DNA of 13,117 bases from Methanothrix sp. Its GTDB lineage: Archaea > Halobacteriota > Methanosarcinia > Methanotrichales > Methanotrichaceae. Below the pieces are notes generated by a model. The model did not search any database, had not been told where the DNA came from, and worked only from the letters and a program-made list of their open reading frames with translations. Numbering within the stretch: position 1 is the stretch's first letter; every line of letters begins with the position of its first letter. This document shows, piece after piece, positions 1 to 7,435 of the stretch. The translations under genes were made by a program, and so were the position numbers. Location of the stretch: NCBI GenBank assembly GCA_028708055.1, contig JAQVZT010000043.1:1-13117 (forward strand), written 5' to 3'.

Positions 1-52
1 CGAAGAAAGATACCAGCAACAAGACCAGTAGTATGCTCTTGACCTTCATCAT
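1..52 (-). CDS. 5' tip of a secreted-protein gene (partial)
   Basis: Two adjacent ATG codons (52-50 and 49-47, minus strand) open a frame running off the left edge of the window. It reads MMKVKSILLVLLLVSFF: a short basic start followed by an uninterrupted hydrophobic stretch, the normal look of a Sec signal peptide or first membrane helix. Only 17 residues are visible, so the mature protein cannot be named. No clear ribosome binding site is seen just upstream on the minus strand, which lowers confidence. The hydrophobic run could be chance, but the double Met and the single Lys-rich tip followed by Leu/Val are typical of an exported protein. Confidence 0.4.
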   Translation of the reverse strand, partial: MMKVKSILLVLLLVSFF

Positions 53-253
53 TATCAAAGAACGGCCTGATATTATGTAAGGTTAATGTTCAGGTGAGTT
101 TGATGTCAACCATCTTGACCACTCCCGCCCTTTATCAAAAGGGTCTCTATATCCCGCCTCAATTCCGTCCGTCATAGTCTATAAAAAGATGGCTCATCTC
201 TGTTCTCTGTGGGTCTATGCGCCTGGCGCAGGAATCCAACAATTTTTCCGTAG

Positions 254-360
254 TCCTCTGTGCCTCTGCGGTTAAATGGTCTCAAGACACTGGTTATAAC
301 TAATGTTTGCGAAGTAAAACCGCAGAGTCGCACAGTTCGCAGAGTTGCGCATAGAGAAAC
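254..360. repeat. Inverted GCAGAG-type intergenic repeat
   Basis: The plus strand has CCTCTGTGCCTCTGCGGTT at about 255-273 and AACCGCAGAGTCGCACAG at about 319-336, which are near-perfect inverted copies of each other separated by about 45 bases. The right arm continues with further GCAGAG/GCGCATAGAG-like units to about 356, and the left side has more degenerate CTCTGT/CTGTGGGT units back to about 200. Arrays of this ACCGCAGAG-nnCACAG type are known as intergenic elements in many unrelated prokaryotic genomes; their function is unclear. Short open frames across it look like chance products of low complexity. Confidence 0.55.
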
Positions 361-394
361 AAAGCATTCCTTACCCACACCATATAGCGAAGAG

Positions 395-450
395 CCAAAG
401 AGATATGTTGCCGAATTCATCGAAAGCGACACAAAACTCGTCTCTGGAGA
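395..450 (-). pseudogene. Remnant of a pirin 3' end
   Basis: Read on the minus strand, this stretch translates to RDEFCVAFDEFGN, matching RDELRVAFEEYGN near the C terminus of the intact pirin encoded at 10163-11089 (9 of 13 residues). At DNA level 411-447 matches 10209-10245 at 31 of 37 positions by my alignment. It lies directly behind the flavoprotein stop codon (453-451), has no start of its own, and loses similarity after the GN pair. It is best read as a scrap left by duplication or recombination of the pirin/flavoprotein cluster. The boundaries are approximate. Confidence 0.55.
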
Positions 451-1660
451 TCAGGCCGACTTCTCTGGTTCCTTGGCAGCATTTCTCCCGGCGATGTGAC
501 CGAAGACTATGGCTTGACCGATGGTTCCTCCTCCGCCCCAATAAGCATTAGCGCTTGGTGCTGCAATGCAGTTCCCTGCACCATAAAGGCCCTTAATCGA
601 TCTCCCATGGGTGTCAAGAATTCGCGCCTGGGCGTCAATGATTGGACCGCCGTTAGTATCCAGCGTTCCTGGCGCTAAAATGACGGCGTGATACGGCCCT
701 TTCTCGCTCAGAGGATACATCGTGCAATTCTTCGATCCCTGGGGTGGCCATTCCTCCTCTGGGATTGTCGGTGGGAATGTAGGCCATTCTCTATCATAGG
801 CGAACTCTCTTCGGTGGAAATCTTCATCAACCCCGTTTCTGGCGAACTCGTTGAATTTGATGATGGTCCTTTTCAGATTCTCGCCGAAACTGGCATCAAG
901 CCGGAATCCACCAGTACGGGAAGCAAGCTTGGCCAATCGCATGTCGATGTTTCGAGCAAGTTCATCCAAATCAGTTCCGTCAATGATATGGGATTTACCT
1001 TCACCCCCAGAATAGATGGGGCCTGCATTCTGCCACCGCAGTCTGGCTGTCCGCTCATCGTAAATCATGAAAACCAGCATATTCGTCCACCCTGCTCGTT
1101 GAGGATCCCATACAAAGTGCACCATGGTACGGTCGCTATAGTTACGTTTCTCATCCATGATCCCGGTTCCCGTAACGATTCACCTCCAGTATGCTATCCC
1201 CAAGAATGTGGAACATGGTGTGAATGCCGTTCGGGTCTCGGAATGTTTGTTCAAGCACTACCTCGGCGCGGAACGCCCCTGCCATGTTGCCCAGCTGAGC
1301 TCTTATCTCTCCACCCATTAACACGAAGTCGCCAGAATTGGTCGGTGCAGCGCAGCCACCAAAAAGAGGTCCGTGCTGGAACTGCAATATAAGCTCGGGG
1401 TTGTGGGTATAGCCGCCCGAGCAGAATACAACGGCTCTTCTCGCCCGCAACCTTACCTCATTGTCGATGGTAGACGCCTCGAGGCCGATAACTTCTCCAT
1501 CTCGGTTTCGCAGGATAGCCCTGACTCTGTGGTTCAGAAGGAGGGCAATTCCATGATCATCTGCCCATGCCTTGAAGTGGCGGATGAGCTCATTTCCATA
1601 GCCCAAATTCCCTTCAGGAGTCATGGGAAAGTGCAGATCTTCATGAGTCTTCTGTTGAAG
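451..1660 (-). pseudogene. FAD-binding flavoprotein, C-terminal part, frameshifted
   Basis: This is the C-terminal two thirds of a 3-ketosteroid dehydrogenase / fumarate-reductase-like flavoprotein (FAD_binding_2 type). Frame one (to about 1151) carries the substrate-domain segments up to GDSILEVNRYG; frame two (451-1158) continues with MDEKRNYSDRTMV, FNEFARNGVDEDFHR and the C-terminal FAD-binding end with GLYGAGN, then NAYWGGGGTIGQA. The last motif aligns with the KstD FYPGPGVPLGTAM segment, so the Tyr matching its catalytic Tyr is kept. Dropping one base from the CCC at 1162-1164 restores YGN-R-I-MDEK as one frame. The Rossmann N terminus with GxGxxG is absent; a matching N-terminal piece lies at 8882-9403. 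As it stands the gene cannot make a working flavoenzyme. The substrate is unknown, and steroid use in a methanogen is unlikely. Confidence 0.85.
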
Positions 1661-1672
1661 CTTTGCCCTAGC

Positions 1673-1837
1673 ATTGGGGTGACCGCCTTGCTCACTCTTG
1701 TTTTTGCATAGCTTATGTTCTATCGGCAAAAATGCATTCCAGTCAACAAGTGAGGATAAGGAGGACAGCTTATCACCACGCGACAGAATCTTTTCATTAT
1801 ATTCTTTTAAGACAGAAAAGTCTATGAGCATCCTCAT
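1673..1837 (-). mobile_element. IS5-type transposase N-terminal remnant
   Basis: The first ~55 residues of the open frame starting at 1837 do not belong to the flavoprotein. They include LIDFSVLKEYNEKI, SRGDKL, LVDWNAFLPI and NKSEQGGHPN, which follow the N-terminal pattern of IS5-family transposases (RGDKL, then VDWxxFxPI, then NKxxxGGxPN before the LVLQQWYGLSD region). The rest of the transposase, including the DDE catalytic residues, is missing: the frame runs straight into flavoprotein sequence around 1650-1670. A TATA-like TATATAC lies at about 1861-1867 on the minus strand. I could not find a convincing terminal inverted repeat. The family call is from memory of the motif pattern, not a search. 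Confidence 0.65.
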
Positions 1838-1933
1838 GTGCTACATTATGGAAATAATAGTATATACATTTTGTGATTAAATAGGTACCTTTTAAAATCC
1901 TCCATTGTCTTGCCAGGAAACCCGCCCCAAGCT

Positions 1934-2012
1934 GAGGCTGTTAGAATAAATAAAAATAAAATTTCGCGTGGCTACACCGCTTTTGATGTGGGTATGCTTT
2001 TGGCCACGCGGA
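1934..2012 (-). terminator. Hairpin plus T-rich tract after the deacetylase-like gene
   Basis: CGCGTGGC at 1965-1972 and GCCACGCG at 2003-2010 form a perfect 8-base inverted repeat with a 30-base loop. On the minus strand it lies 28 bases past the stop codon of the 2038-3072 gene and is followed by a T-rich run (AAATTTTATTTTTATTTATT, about 1945-1964). Stem plus oligo-T on the correct strand fits transcription termination; in archaea the T tract is the main signal. Confidence 0.6.
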
Positions 2013-2037
2013 GTCTTAATTAGCTCAAGAATCCAAT

Positions 2038-3072
2038 CTATAGATCAATAACTACTTCGGATTCATTTGAATCAATTGAAACTGTTGAGTTGTTGCCGCT
2101 TTGTTTGGCCGCTTCGCATTCCGGGCAATCAGACGGCATACCTGTTACGTCGCTTTGGGTGATCTCTGCAGATCCTTCTTGAGCCACATGAATTCCATTG
2201 CGGGACATTTCAACGAGGTCGCTTGTTAGGACAAACTGTGCACCATTTGATATGGCGAAGTCTGTAAACTCTTTCAATGCTTCTAAATAATCTTCTTTGC
2301 CAGAGACCGATGAACTTAAGCTTATGATCATGGGTTCATCCTTGCCTGAGATTTCATTGAATTTCCCAATCAGCATGTCTTTCCACTGGGTGGAACTGAT
2401 CCCGTTATCTTCTGCATAGCGATCATCCAATGGAACCAGATCTCCTGAGTGTACATAGGTGCTTATTGGTACCGCATAAAACTCATGGTTCTCAACCTTG
2501 TAAGGCCAGACATCAGCCTGATGACCAGGCTCATACAAGATTCCTGCCTGGAATCCTGCATTATACTCAAATCCCACATCATCCAGTGCTCTATAGGTAT
2601 CTTCGTTCTGATCGAAAAGCTGCGGTATGAAGCCTTTAATCTCAACTTCGTTAACACCGCATATTTTGCATGCTTCAGCATAAATTTTTGCATCTTCGAG
2701 CAATGCCTTTTGTTCCTGATAAGACTTATCCGTTAATTTTTCATTTAAGTTGTTTCTAAGTTCGGATACTCCCACTTCTATCGTTCTTTCTGAAGGAGCT
2801 GCAATTATCACTCCTGCAAGAAAGTTGCGACTCTGAAGAAGAGTATCTTTTGTAACAAATAGATTCCAATCAATATTACTGCTAGTAGTGGCATCAAAGA
2901 TGGCCAAAAGATCTGTTTTGGTGGCTTGCAGTTGATCTGGAGTGGAATTTGGTGGCAAATCCATATCGACAATCAAATTAATAAAAACCGGATTATCCTG
3001 CGATTGAGACAATCCGTTTATGACCAATGTAGTCAAACAAAGCACAATAAAGCAATAGATCCGGAATTTCAT
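2038..3072 (-). CDS. Secreted NodB-like polysaccharide deacetylase homolog, probably inactive
   Basis: 344 residues with a Sec signal peptide (1 to about 22: MKFRIYC, then a Leu/Val/Ile core, then NGLSQS). The mature part resembles secreted polysaccharide-deacetylase-fold proteins of methanogens: a first strand INLIVDMDLPPN (31-42) where a NodB protein has its TFDD motif, and KGFIPQLFDQNEDTYRALDD (146-165) in place of NodB motif 3. The metal-binding HxxxH motif expected near residues 95-108 is not there (the stretch reads SERTIEVGVSEL), so hydrolysis by the usual mechanism looks impossible; a binding or structural role is more likely. The C-terminal tail (300-344) is Ser/Asn/Asp/Glu-rich with CPEC at 316-319 and two N-x-S/T sequons. 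The start is supported by GAAAGGAG at 3081-3088. It is transcribed divergently from the 3299 gene. Confidence 0.7.
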   Translation of the reverse strand: MKFRIYCFIVLCLTTLVINGLSQSQDNPVFINLIVDMDLPPNSTPDQLQATKTDLLAIFDATTSSNIDWNLFVTKDTLLQSRNFLAGVIIAAPSERTIEVGVSELRNNLNEKLTDKSYQEQKALLEDAKIYAEACKICGVNEVEIKGFIPQLFDQNEDTYRALDDVGFEYNAGFQAGILYEPGHQADVWPYKVENHEFYAVPISTYVHSGDLVPLDDRYAEDNGISSTQWKDMLIGKFNEISGKDEPMIISLSSSVSGKEDYLEALKEFTDFAISNGAQFVLTSDLVEMSRNGIHVAQEGSAEITQSDVTGMPSDCPECEAAKQSGNNSTVSIDSNESEVVIDL

Positions 3073-3108
3073 ATTTGACTCTCCTTTCGAATCTTATCTT
3101 CTTAAGTT

Positions 3109-3116
3109 GTATATAC
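3109..3116 (-). promoter_or_regulatory. TATA box for the deacetylase-like gene
   Basis: GTATATAC on the minus strand, 37 bases upstream of the ATG at 3072. A start about 25 bases downstream would give a short leader carrying the GAAAGGAG ribosome binding site at 3081-3088. Confidence 0.5.
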
Positions 3117-3233
3117 ACATTACGGACTATTTATTCTTAATACATTTAATTATCTCTAATACGATGCAATTAAAATTAGATAAAATAAGTATGTCTCTTA
3201 ATTATCTGAAAACACTAAACAGTAATTCGTGGG

Positions 3234-3291
3234 AATATATAGCTTTAAAATGTTAACTCTAAGACATAGCATAATGCTATATTAAAGGAGG
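3234..3291 (+). promoter_or_regulatory. TATA box, 7-bp palindrome and RBS ahead of the Cys-rich gene
   Basis: AATATATAG at about 3234-3242 is a good archaeal TATA element. A perfect inverted repeat ATAGCAT-A-ATGCTAT spans 3266-3280, just where transcription should begin, so it could be an operator or a leader hairpin. AAAGGAGG at 3284-3291 is a near-ideal ribosome binding site 7 bases before the ATG at 3299. Confidence 0.5.
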
Positions 3292-3298
3292 AAAAATA

Positions 3299-3931
3299 AT
3301 GAGACCGACAAGTGCCTTGATGGTAGGGCTTTCCCTACTAATGGCAATGAGCATAGTAGGATCTGCATGCTATGTTTGCGGAGATGTTCCAAGTAGCCTT
3401 TGGACAAAATTACCCGATAAGAAACCAGCAGATGTAGTTCATATTTCGACCCCATTACAGTCTGGGATGACCTACAGTTGGATTCTCAAGGTAAAAGATC
3501 TAAATACGGGTACGATAACCACTACACCAATAGCCGACACTGATAACTCAGTGGACATAACTGTGCCGGCGGATAAATGCAATACAGAGATGGGCGTAAT
3601 TCTAACAGTCACAAACAATGCCAAAGCCGTATGTACCATTGCCAAATGCGTTTGGTGGATTGTTCCGTGTCCCACTTGTCCCACACTCCCATCCTTCTGT
3701 GAAGGCAAAGCTACTGCTGCTGATGCATCCGCATGGGATGTTCCCGGATATGCTGAGACATGGAAGATGCCTGATGGAACCGCATTTTCACCGACTGTGG
3801 CAAATTTGAATGCATTAACTGTTGGTGTAGATACCGTACATACTGCATACATGTATCTTGGAACTAATAAGCTATGCAGCAAGCAATTTACAGTATATAA
3901 CTTCCCAGAGATTGAATGGACTATAACCTAG
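3299..3931 (+). CDS. Secreted Cys-rich Ig/PKD-like protein
   Basis: 210 residues, not a family I can name. Residues 1-23 form a signal peptide (MRPTSALMVGLSLLMAMSIVG...) ending at GSA before Cys24. The mature part has nine Cys (24, 27, 94, 112, 117, 124, 127, 134, 193), including a CPTCP cluster at 124-128, pointing to an oxidised extracellular protein with several disulfides or a metal site. The body is beta-rich, with strand patterns such as GMTYSWILKV and AYMYLGTNK, and ends EIEWTIT; this looks like PKD/Ig-like modules. GSAC is not a standard lipobox, so ordinary Sec release is preferred over a lipoprotein. It is followed at 97 bases by another secreted protein on the same strand, suggesting one envelope cluster. 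Confidence 0.75.
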   Translation: MRPTSALMVGLSLLMAMSIVGSACYVCGDVPSSLWTKLPDKKPADVVHISTPLQSGMTYSWILKVKDLNTGTITTTPIADTDNSVDITVPADKCNTEMGVILTVTNNAKAVCTIAKCVWWIVPCPTCPTLPSFCEGKATAADASAWDVPGYAETWKMPDGTAFSPTVANLNALTVGVDTVHTAYMYLGTNKLCSKQFTVYNFPEIEWTIT

Positions 3932-3945
3932 AACGGGTCGAACAA

Positions 3946-4008
3946 TATCTTCAATAATGGGGATTGAAAGTGATCTGATTCACCTCAATTCCTATCTTTT
4001 TGAAGATA
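3946..4008 (+). other. Nested inverted repeats between two secreted-protein genes
   Basis: TATCTTCAA at 3946-3954 is perfectly complementary to TTGAAGATA at 4000-4008, and between them GGATTGA (3961-3967) pairs imperfectly with TCAATTCC (3985-3992) around a GTGA/TCAC stem (3970-3973, 3980-3983). A T5 tract sits just before the last arm. This could fold into a long RNA stem acting as terminator, attenuator or stabiliser. It depends only on visual pairing. Confidence 0.35.
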
Positions 4009-4027
4009 AGTGGAGAGGTATCTGGAC

Positions 4028-5098
4028 ATGTTATGTCGAGCATTGATTATTATAAATATTTTGTTCCTCATATCATCAGCTTTGGCATTTGAAATATACT
4101 CGGGCAGCCAATATAAGTTTGATACAATTTATAATGAGAACTATTTATATAAATGGCATGCATCAGAGGGAATTTTTACAGAGGATGATAAAAATCCATC
4201 CTTATGGGCAGCACCAACAGTCAGTTCTCCAACAGAAATAGCAATATCGATATTGGTAACACATAAAAAATGTGGTTGCTACTCAGAATTTACAGATATT
4301 GTCACGGTACTTCCAGATGACACCCCCATCAATGACACCCCCATCGAAGCCATTCCCGTTAATTATACTTCCAAGGATGACACTCCCATCGATACCACCC
4401 CCTTAAATGATATTCCGGCAAATGACACTCCTAAAGACGATATCCCCATCGATTACACCTCAATAGATGACACTGCTATCGATGATTTCCCAAGCGATGG
4501 CAGATCCCTCGATGCTTTTGGCATGAGAGATAATGCTTCATTAGGTGAAATGCCGCTTGAATCTATTGTACCACCCGAGAACTCTGAGGCAAAAGTTGAG
4601 GCCGAACCGGTGGCCGAAAAAGACCCAAATGATGAAATCTGGTCCATACCGCTCGACTTTGGTGAAGGGATAACCGTGGAGGTAATCGCTGTCGAGAATA
4701 GCCCGGAAACATTTGTTGCTTCTGTTGAGGCAGTAGAAGGATTCTCAAACGTCCTTGAAGAGGATATCTCTCAGAGTCTTTCTAACCTGGAGAGCAATAG
4801 CACATTGCAATCCTCACCAGATACTAACCAGACAACATTGAAGGATTTAAATCAAACAGGAGGGACCAAAGCCACTTCGGCTAAGATTGTAGAGGCATCA
4901 TCAGAGATGCTGCAATTGAACCAATCAAGTATGGAGAATACTGATAATATTTTAGCTTCTCCTGAGATAGAGCCAGACGCCTCTGAAGCGGCGGACGATC
5001 AATCAGATCCTGAGCCAATTACTGTCTCTTCAGAGCAGTTGGCAGATGAAACTATGCTCTCCAATGCCACATCGGTATTGTCGTCACAGATGGAATGA
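4028..5098 (+). CDS. Secreted acidic protein with twelve 5-residue D/N-D-T-P-I repeats
   Basis: 356 residues from ATG 4028; an upstream GTG at 4010 is in frame, but GGAGAGGT at 4012-4019 sits at the right distance to serve 4028, which also gives a cleaner signal peptide (MLCRALIIINILFLISSALA, 1-20). Residues 21-95 look like one Ig/PKD-type module (YKWHASEGIF, W60-AAP, KKCGCYSEF). Residues 97-156 are twelve consecutive pentads (DDTPI, NDTPI, EAIPV, NYTSK, DDTPI, DTTPL, NDIPA, NDTPK, DDIPI, DYTSI, DDTAI, DDFPS), several containing N-x-T glycosylation sequons. Residues 157-356 are low-complexity, rich in Glu, Ser, Asp and Asn, with more sequons and no membrane anchor or C-terminal sorting signal that I can see. 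The likely role is an extended, glycosylated cell-surface stalk or matrix protein; function is unknown. Confidence 0.75.
   Translation: MLCRALIIINILFLISSALAFEIYSGSQYKFDTIYNENYLYKWHASEGIFTEDDKNPSLWAAPTVSSPTEIAISILVTHKKCGCYSEFTDIVTVLPDDTPINDTPIEAIPVNYTSKDDTPIDTTPLNDIPANDTPKDDIPIDYTSIDDTAIDDFPSDGRSLDAFGMRDNASLGEMPLESIVPPENSEAKVEAEPVAEKDPNDEIWSIPLDFGEGITVEVIAVENSPETFVASVEAVEGFSNVLEEDISQSLSNLESNSTLQSSPDTNQTTLKDLNQTGGTKATSAKIVEASSEMLQLNQSSMENTDNILASPEIEPDASEAADDQSDPEPITVSSEQLADETMLSNATSVLSSQME
4316..4495 (+). repeat. 15-bp tandem repeat region inside the surface protein
   Basis: Twelve in-frame 15-base units encode the pentads, with near-copies such as GATGACACCCCCATC and GATGACACTCCCATC. No unit is lost or out of register, so the array is under coding constraint, yet the units have diverged, which suggests an old expansion rather than a recent slippage product. 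Confidence 0.75.
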
Positions 5099-5106
5099 CG
5101 TCCACG

Positions 5107-5117
5107 TTTTTTTTTTT
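5107..5117 (+). terminator. Oligo-T terminator
   Basis: Eleven consecutive T residues begin 9 bases after the stop codon of the pentad-repeat gene. Long T runs on the coding strand are the standard intrinsic termination signal in archaea, so the following DUF11 gene probably has its own promoter. Confidence 0.65.
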
Positions 5118-5140
5118 ATTATTAAGAGTCTCGGCATCTT

Positions 5141-5197
5141 TTTATTATATTGAGCGAGATAGCATTTAGGCAGATCGCATTGTTAGAAGACAGGAGG
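5141..5197 (+). promoter_or_regulatory. TATA box and RBS of the DUF11 gene
   Basis: TTTATTATAT at 5141-5150 is a candidate TATA element, predicting a start near 5175. AGGAGG at 5192-5197 lies 7 bases before the ATG at 5205. Confidence 0.45.
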
Positions 5198-5204
5198 AGC
5201 TTAA

Positions 5205-7247
5205 ATGAGGTGGGACAGGACAAGGTATAGAGCAGGTTTAGTTTTTCTCGTCTTACCTCTCTTGATCTTCCAGCATGCGATCCTTTCAAATCCTGCTTTG
5301 GCTCTAGATGATCTGGATAAGGACCTGATATGGATCAATAAGACCTCAAACGCCTCATCTTATGAGCAAGACGAAGACATATTATTTACCATTTATTATG
5401 GTGCCAATTCTTCATTTCGCGATGTGGTCGTGGTTGATATCCTGCCCCAAGATGTGGTAGTTTTAGATTTATCACCACCTCCTTCCTCCTCAGTTGGAAA
5501 TAATCTGACCTGGGCTATAGGTACGCTCAATGCTGGTGACAACGGCTCAATATCCTTGCTCATCAAGCATCCAGAGCTAACGAGGCTTGATTTTCTGGAG
5601 GACTCCAGCGTCTCAGGATTTGGCTTTGTGAATACGAGGAAAAAGATCTCCAACATAAAAAATTCTAAAATCAAAAAACCTGATGCTTTCACCAATCTCG
5701 CCACCATCTCCGCAAGAGATGTAGAAAATAAACTCCATGAAGCATCATCCTCTATAACAGTTGAGGTCGCGCCTTTCCTGGACATCACACTGAAGAGCCA
5801 GGAGCACGGCAGCGGCAGCTATAGAGAAGATCAACTCTCCAGCCTCAACAACAGCAGATCCAATGTGAAACTGAGCAAAGATCTATCCGTCCGGCATGAG
5901 CCTGTCTCTCTCAGCCTTCCCGGCCAAAAAATCCTGCAAATAAGCTCGCTTTGGTCGGATCGCAATGATGCTCTAACGGATGACGGAACTGCCGCCAATT
6001 CGGTGGGCGATGACTACAGCTATATGGAATCAATGGATAAAGAGACATCATATGATATAACCAAGACCGATATTGCTTACTCAGTGGATGGCAATTTTTC
6101 GGGAGGAATTGCTCAATTCAGCTATGATAAGCGTAGTTCACTCGGAAAGGTCCCAGCCAGCCAGAGCGATGTCGCCTATATCTCCGAATCCTATCATGGA
6201 GACTACAATTTGACCCGAAGCATGAACGCCTACGGGGACAGCCCAACTTATGAAAAAGAGGCATCAGGAATTGGATTTGTCTCCTCACAAAAGGTGGTAG
6301 ACTGTGGTCTCAGATCAAGCGAACAGGGCAGTGGCTCGTACAAATCAGTGGAGTCCATTCAGGCCAACACTATACTGAAGAATATCTCCCTGGTGCATGA
6401 GCCGGTTGAAGAGATGGCTGCAAATTCGAGAATAAAGTACAGTAGCAAGTGGGGTGAGACAATGTATGCCAGAAATAAAGAAACCGGCTCAGAGATTCTC
6501 AACCGCTTCAGCTCTTTAGACCAGCTACGGAAAGACGCCATAATGAGTTCCTCTTATCTATCTATGACCGGCAGCTTCAATGGAACCAATTATCTGAAAG
6601 CAAGGGCTTTTGAAGATATCGATAATTCCAGTAAAGAAGCTCTAAAAGTGGAGCAGCTCTTTAGGGGAGACTACAACTTCGATACCACCATTGCTTTGGG
6701 AGGGGCTATTAAATATGCATATCCACATATTAATCTTACCAAGAAAGTGCTAGCCAGGAATGATTATATAATCACCTACAGAATCTGGGTCAATAACGAT
6801 GGGAGCCAGGTTTTGGCTCCGGTGGCTGTGGTGGATCTTCTGCCAGCTGGCTCCTCGTTTATCAGCTCTAGCCTGAAGCCAATAAGGCAAGGCCGGATTA
6901 TAACCTGGACGCTCCAAACCCTACCGCCGGGAGAGACAATCGATATAGATCTGAAGGTCTCTCTGCCCGATCTCTCTCCATCCACGATAAATAGGGTTCA
7001 AGCAGCTTCAAGATACCAAAATCGCACCGTTCTGGCGGAGGCGTCTGCATCTCCTGATGACACAATAGAGGCAGAGGCCAAAAAAGAGGCAAATGATACG
7101 GAATTGAGATTATTGGAGGAGACCGTCTATGGTCTCTGGGAGACTCCATCCTGCTTCGGTCTCAACTCCAGCTTTAACTGTACCTGCGAAAGATATATCG
7201 ACGAATTTTATAATAATCTTACGGAAGATTGTGGACTTCTGCCATAG
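5205..7247 (+). CDS. Secreted DUF11 protein with an internal duplication
   Basis: 680 residues. A signal peptide covers 1-34 (MRWDRTRYRAGLVFLVLPLL... ending ALA). Residues about 38-190 are a DUF11 domain (conserved-repeat, Ig-like: VVVVDILPQDVVVL, LTWAIGTLNAGDNGSISLLI). A second DUF11 lies at about 508-620 (INLTKKVLARNDYIITYRIWVNN, VAVVDLLPAGSSF, ITWTLQTLPPGETI). Between them are two diverged copies of a ~150-residue unit (about 193-350 and 365-505), shown by paired motifs QEHGSGSY/EQGSGSY, RHEPV/VHEPV, SSLWSD/SSKWGE, GNFSGG/GSFNGT and HGDYNLT/RGDYNFD. The tail has four Cys (650, 659, 661, 676) and N-glycosylation sequons, with no membrane anchor. The layout suggests a cell-envelope protein of the S-layer-associated type; the middle unit has no function I can assign. 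T7 at 7311-7317 may end transcription. Confidence 0.8.
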   Translation: MRWDRTRYRAGLVFLVLPLLIFQHAILSNPALALDDLDKDLIWINKTSNASSYEQDEDILFTIYYGANSSFRDVVVVDILPQDVVVLDLSPPPSSSVGNNLTWAIGTLNAGDNGSISLLIKHPELTRLDFLEDSSVSGFGFVNTRKKISNIKNSKIKKPDAFTNLATISARDVENKLHEASSSITVEVAPFLDITLKSQEHGSGSYREDQLSSLNNSRSNVKLSKDLSVRHEPVSLSLPGQKILQISSLWSDRNDALTDDGTAANSVGDDYSYMESMDKETSYDITKTDIAYSVDGNFSGGIAQFSYDKRSSLGKVPASQSDVAYISESYHGDYNLTRSMNAYGDSPTYEKEASGIGFVSSQKVVDCGLRSSEQGSGSYKSVESIQANTILKNISLVHEPVEEMAANSRIKYSSKWGETMYARNKETGSEILNRFSSLDQLRKDAIMSSSYLSMTGSFNGTNYLKARAFEDIDNSSKEALKVEQLFRGDYNFDTTIALGGAIKYAYPHINLTKKVLARNDYIITYRIWVNNDGSQVLAPVAVVDLLPAGSSFISSSLKPIRQGRIITWTLQTLPPGETIDIDLKVSLPDLSPSTINRVQAASRYQNRTVLAEASASPDDTIEAEAKKEANDTELRLLEETVYGLWETPSCFGLNSSFNCTCERYIDEFYNNLTEDCGLLP

Positions 7248-7310
7248 ACATGGCGATACCTGTTCCAAAACGCCATCAGAACTGAAGATTCCTGCCATTT
7301 AAGTTTCTTG

Positions 7311-7317
7311 TTTTTTT
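7311..7317 (+). terminator. T-run after the DUF11 gene
   Basis: Seven T residues 64 bases beyond the stop codon at 7247, inside the convergent gap between the DUF11 gene and the minus-strand pentapeptide pseudogene. This is a plausible archaeal terminator and nothing else is visible in the gap. Confidence 0.4.
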
Positions 7318-7435
7318 GCCGGACTCCCCCCTTATACTCTTCTGACAATATCTCTTTTGCTGCCTACGAACCGGAAGCAACTAAAAAATCCTGGCCTTAT
7401 CACAATGACGCTTAGAATAATATGTCCTATCTCAA

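Noticed and set aside
688..1392. A 234-codon plus-strand open frame
   Set aside because: It lies antisense to the flavoprotein fragment, whose family motifs are clear on the minus strand. Its composition (Pro/Cys/Arg-rich) looks like a shadow.
1931..1950. GAGGCTGTTAGAATAAA as a possible IS terminal repeat
   Set aside because: It resembles some IS ends but points away from the transposase remnant, and no partner end was found.
4316..4495. CRISPR-like array
   Set aside because: The repeats are contiguous 15-base coding units in one frame without spacers.
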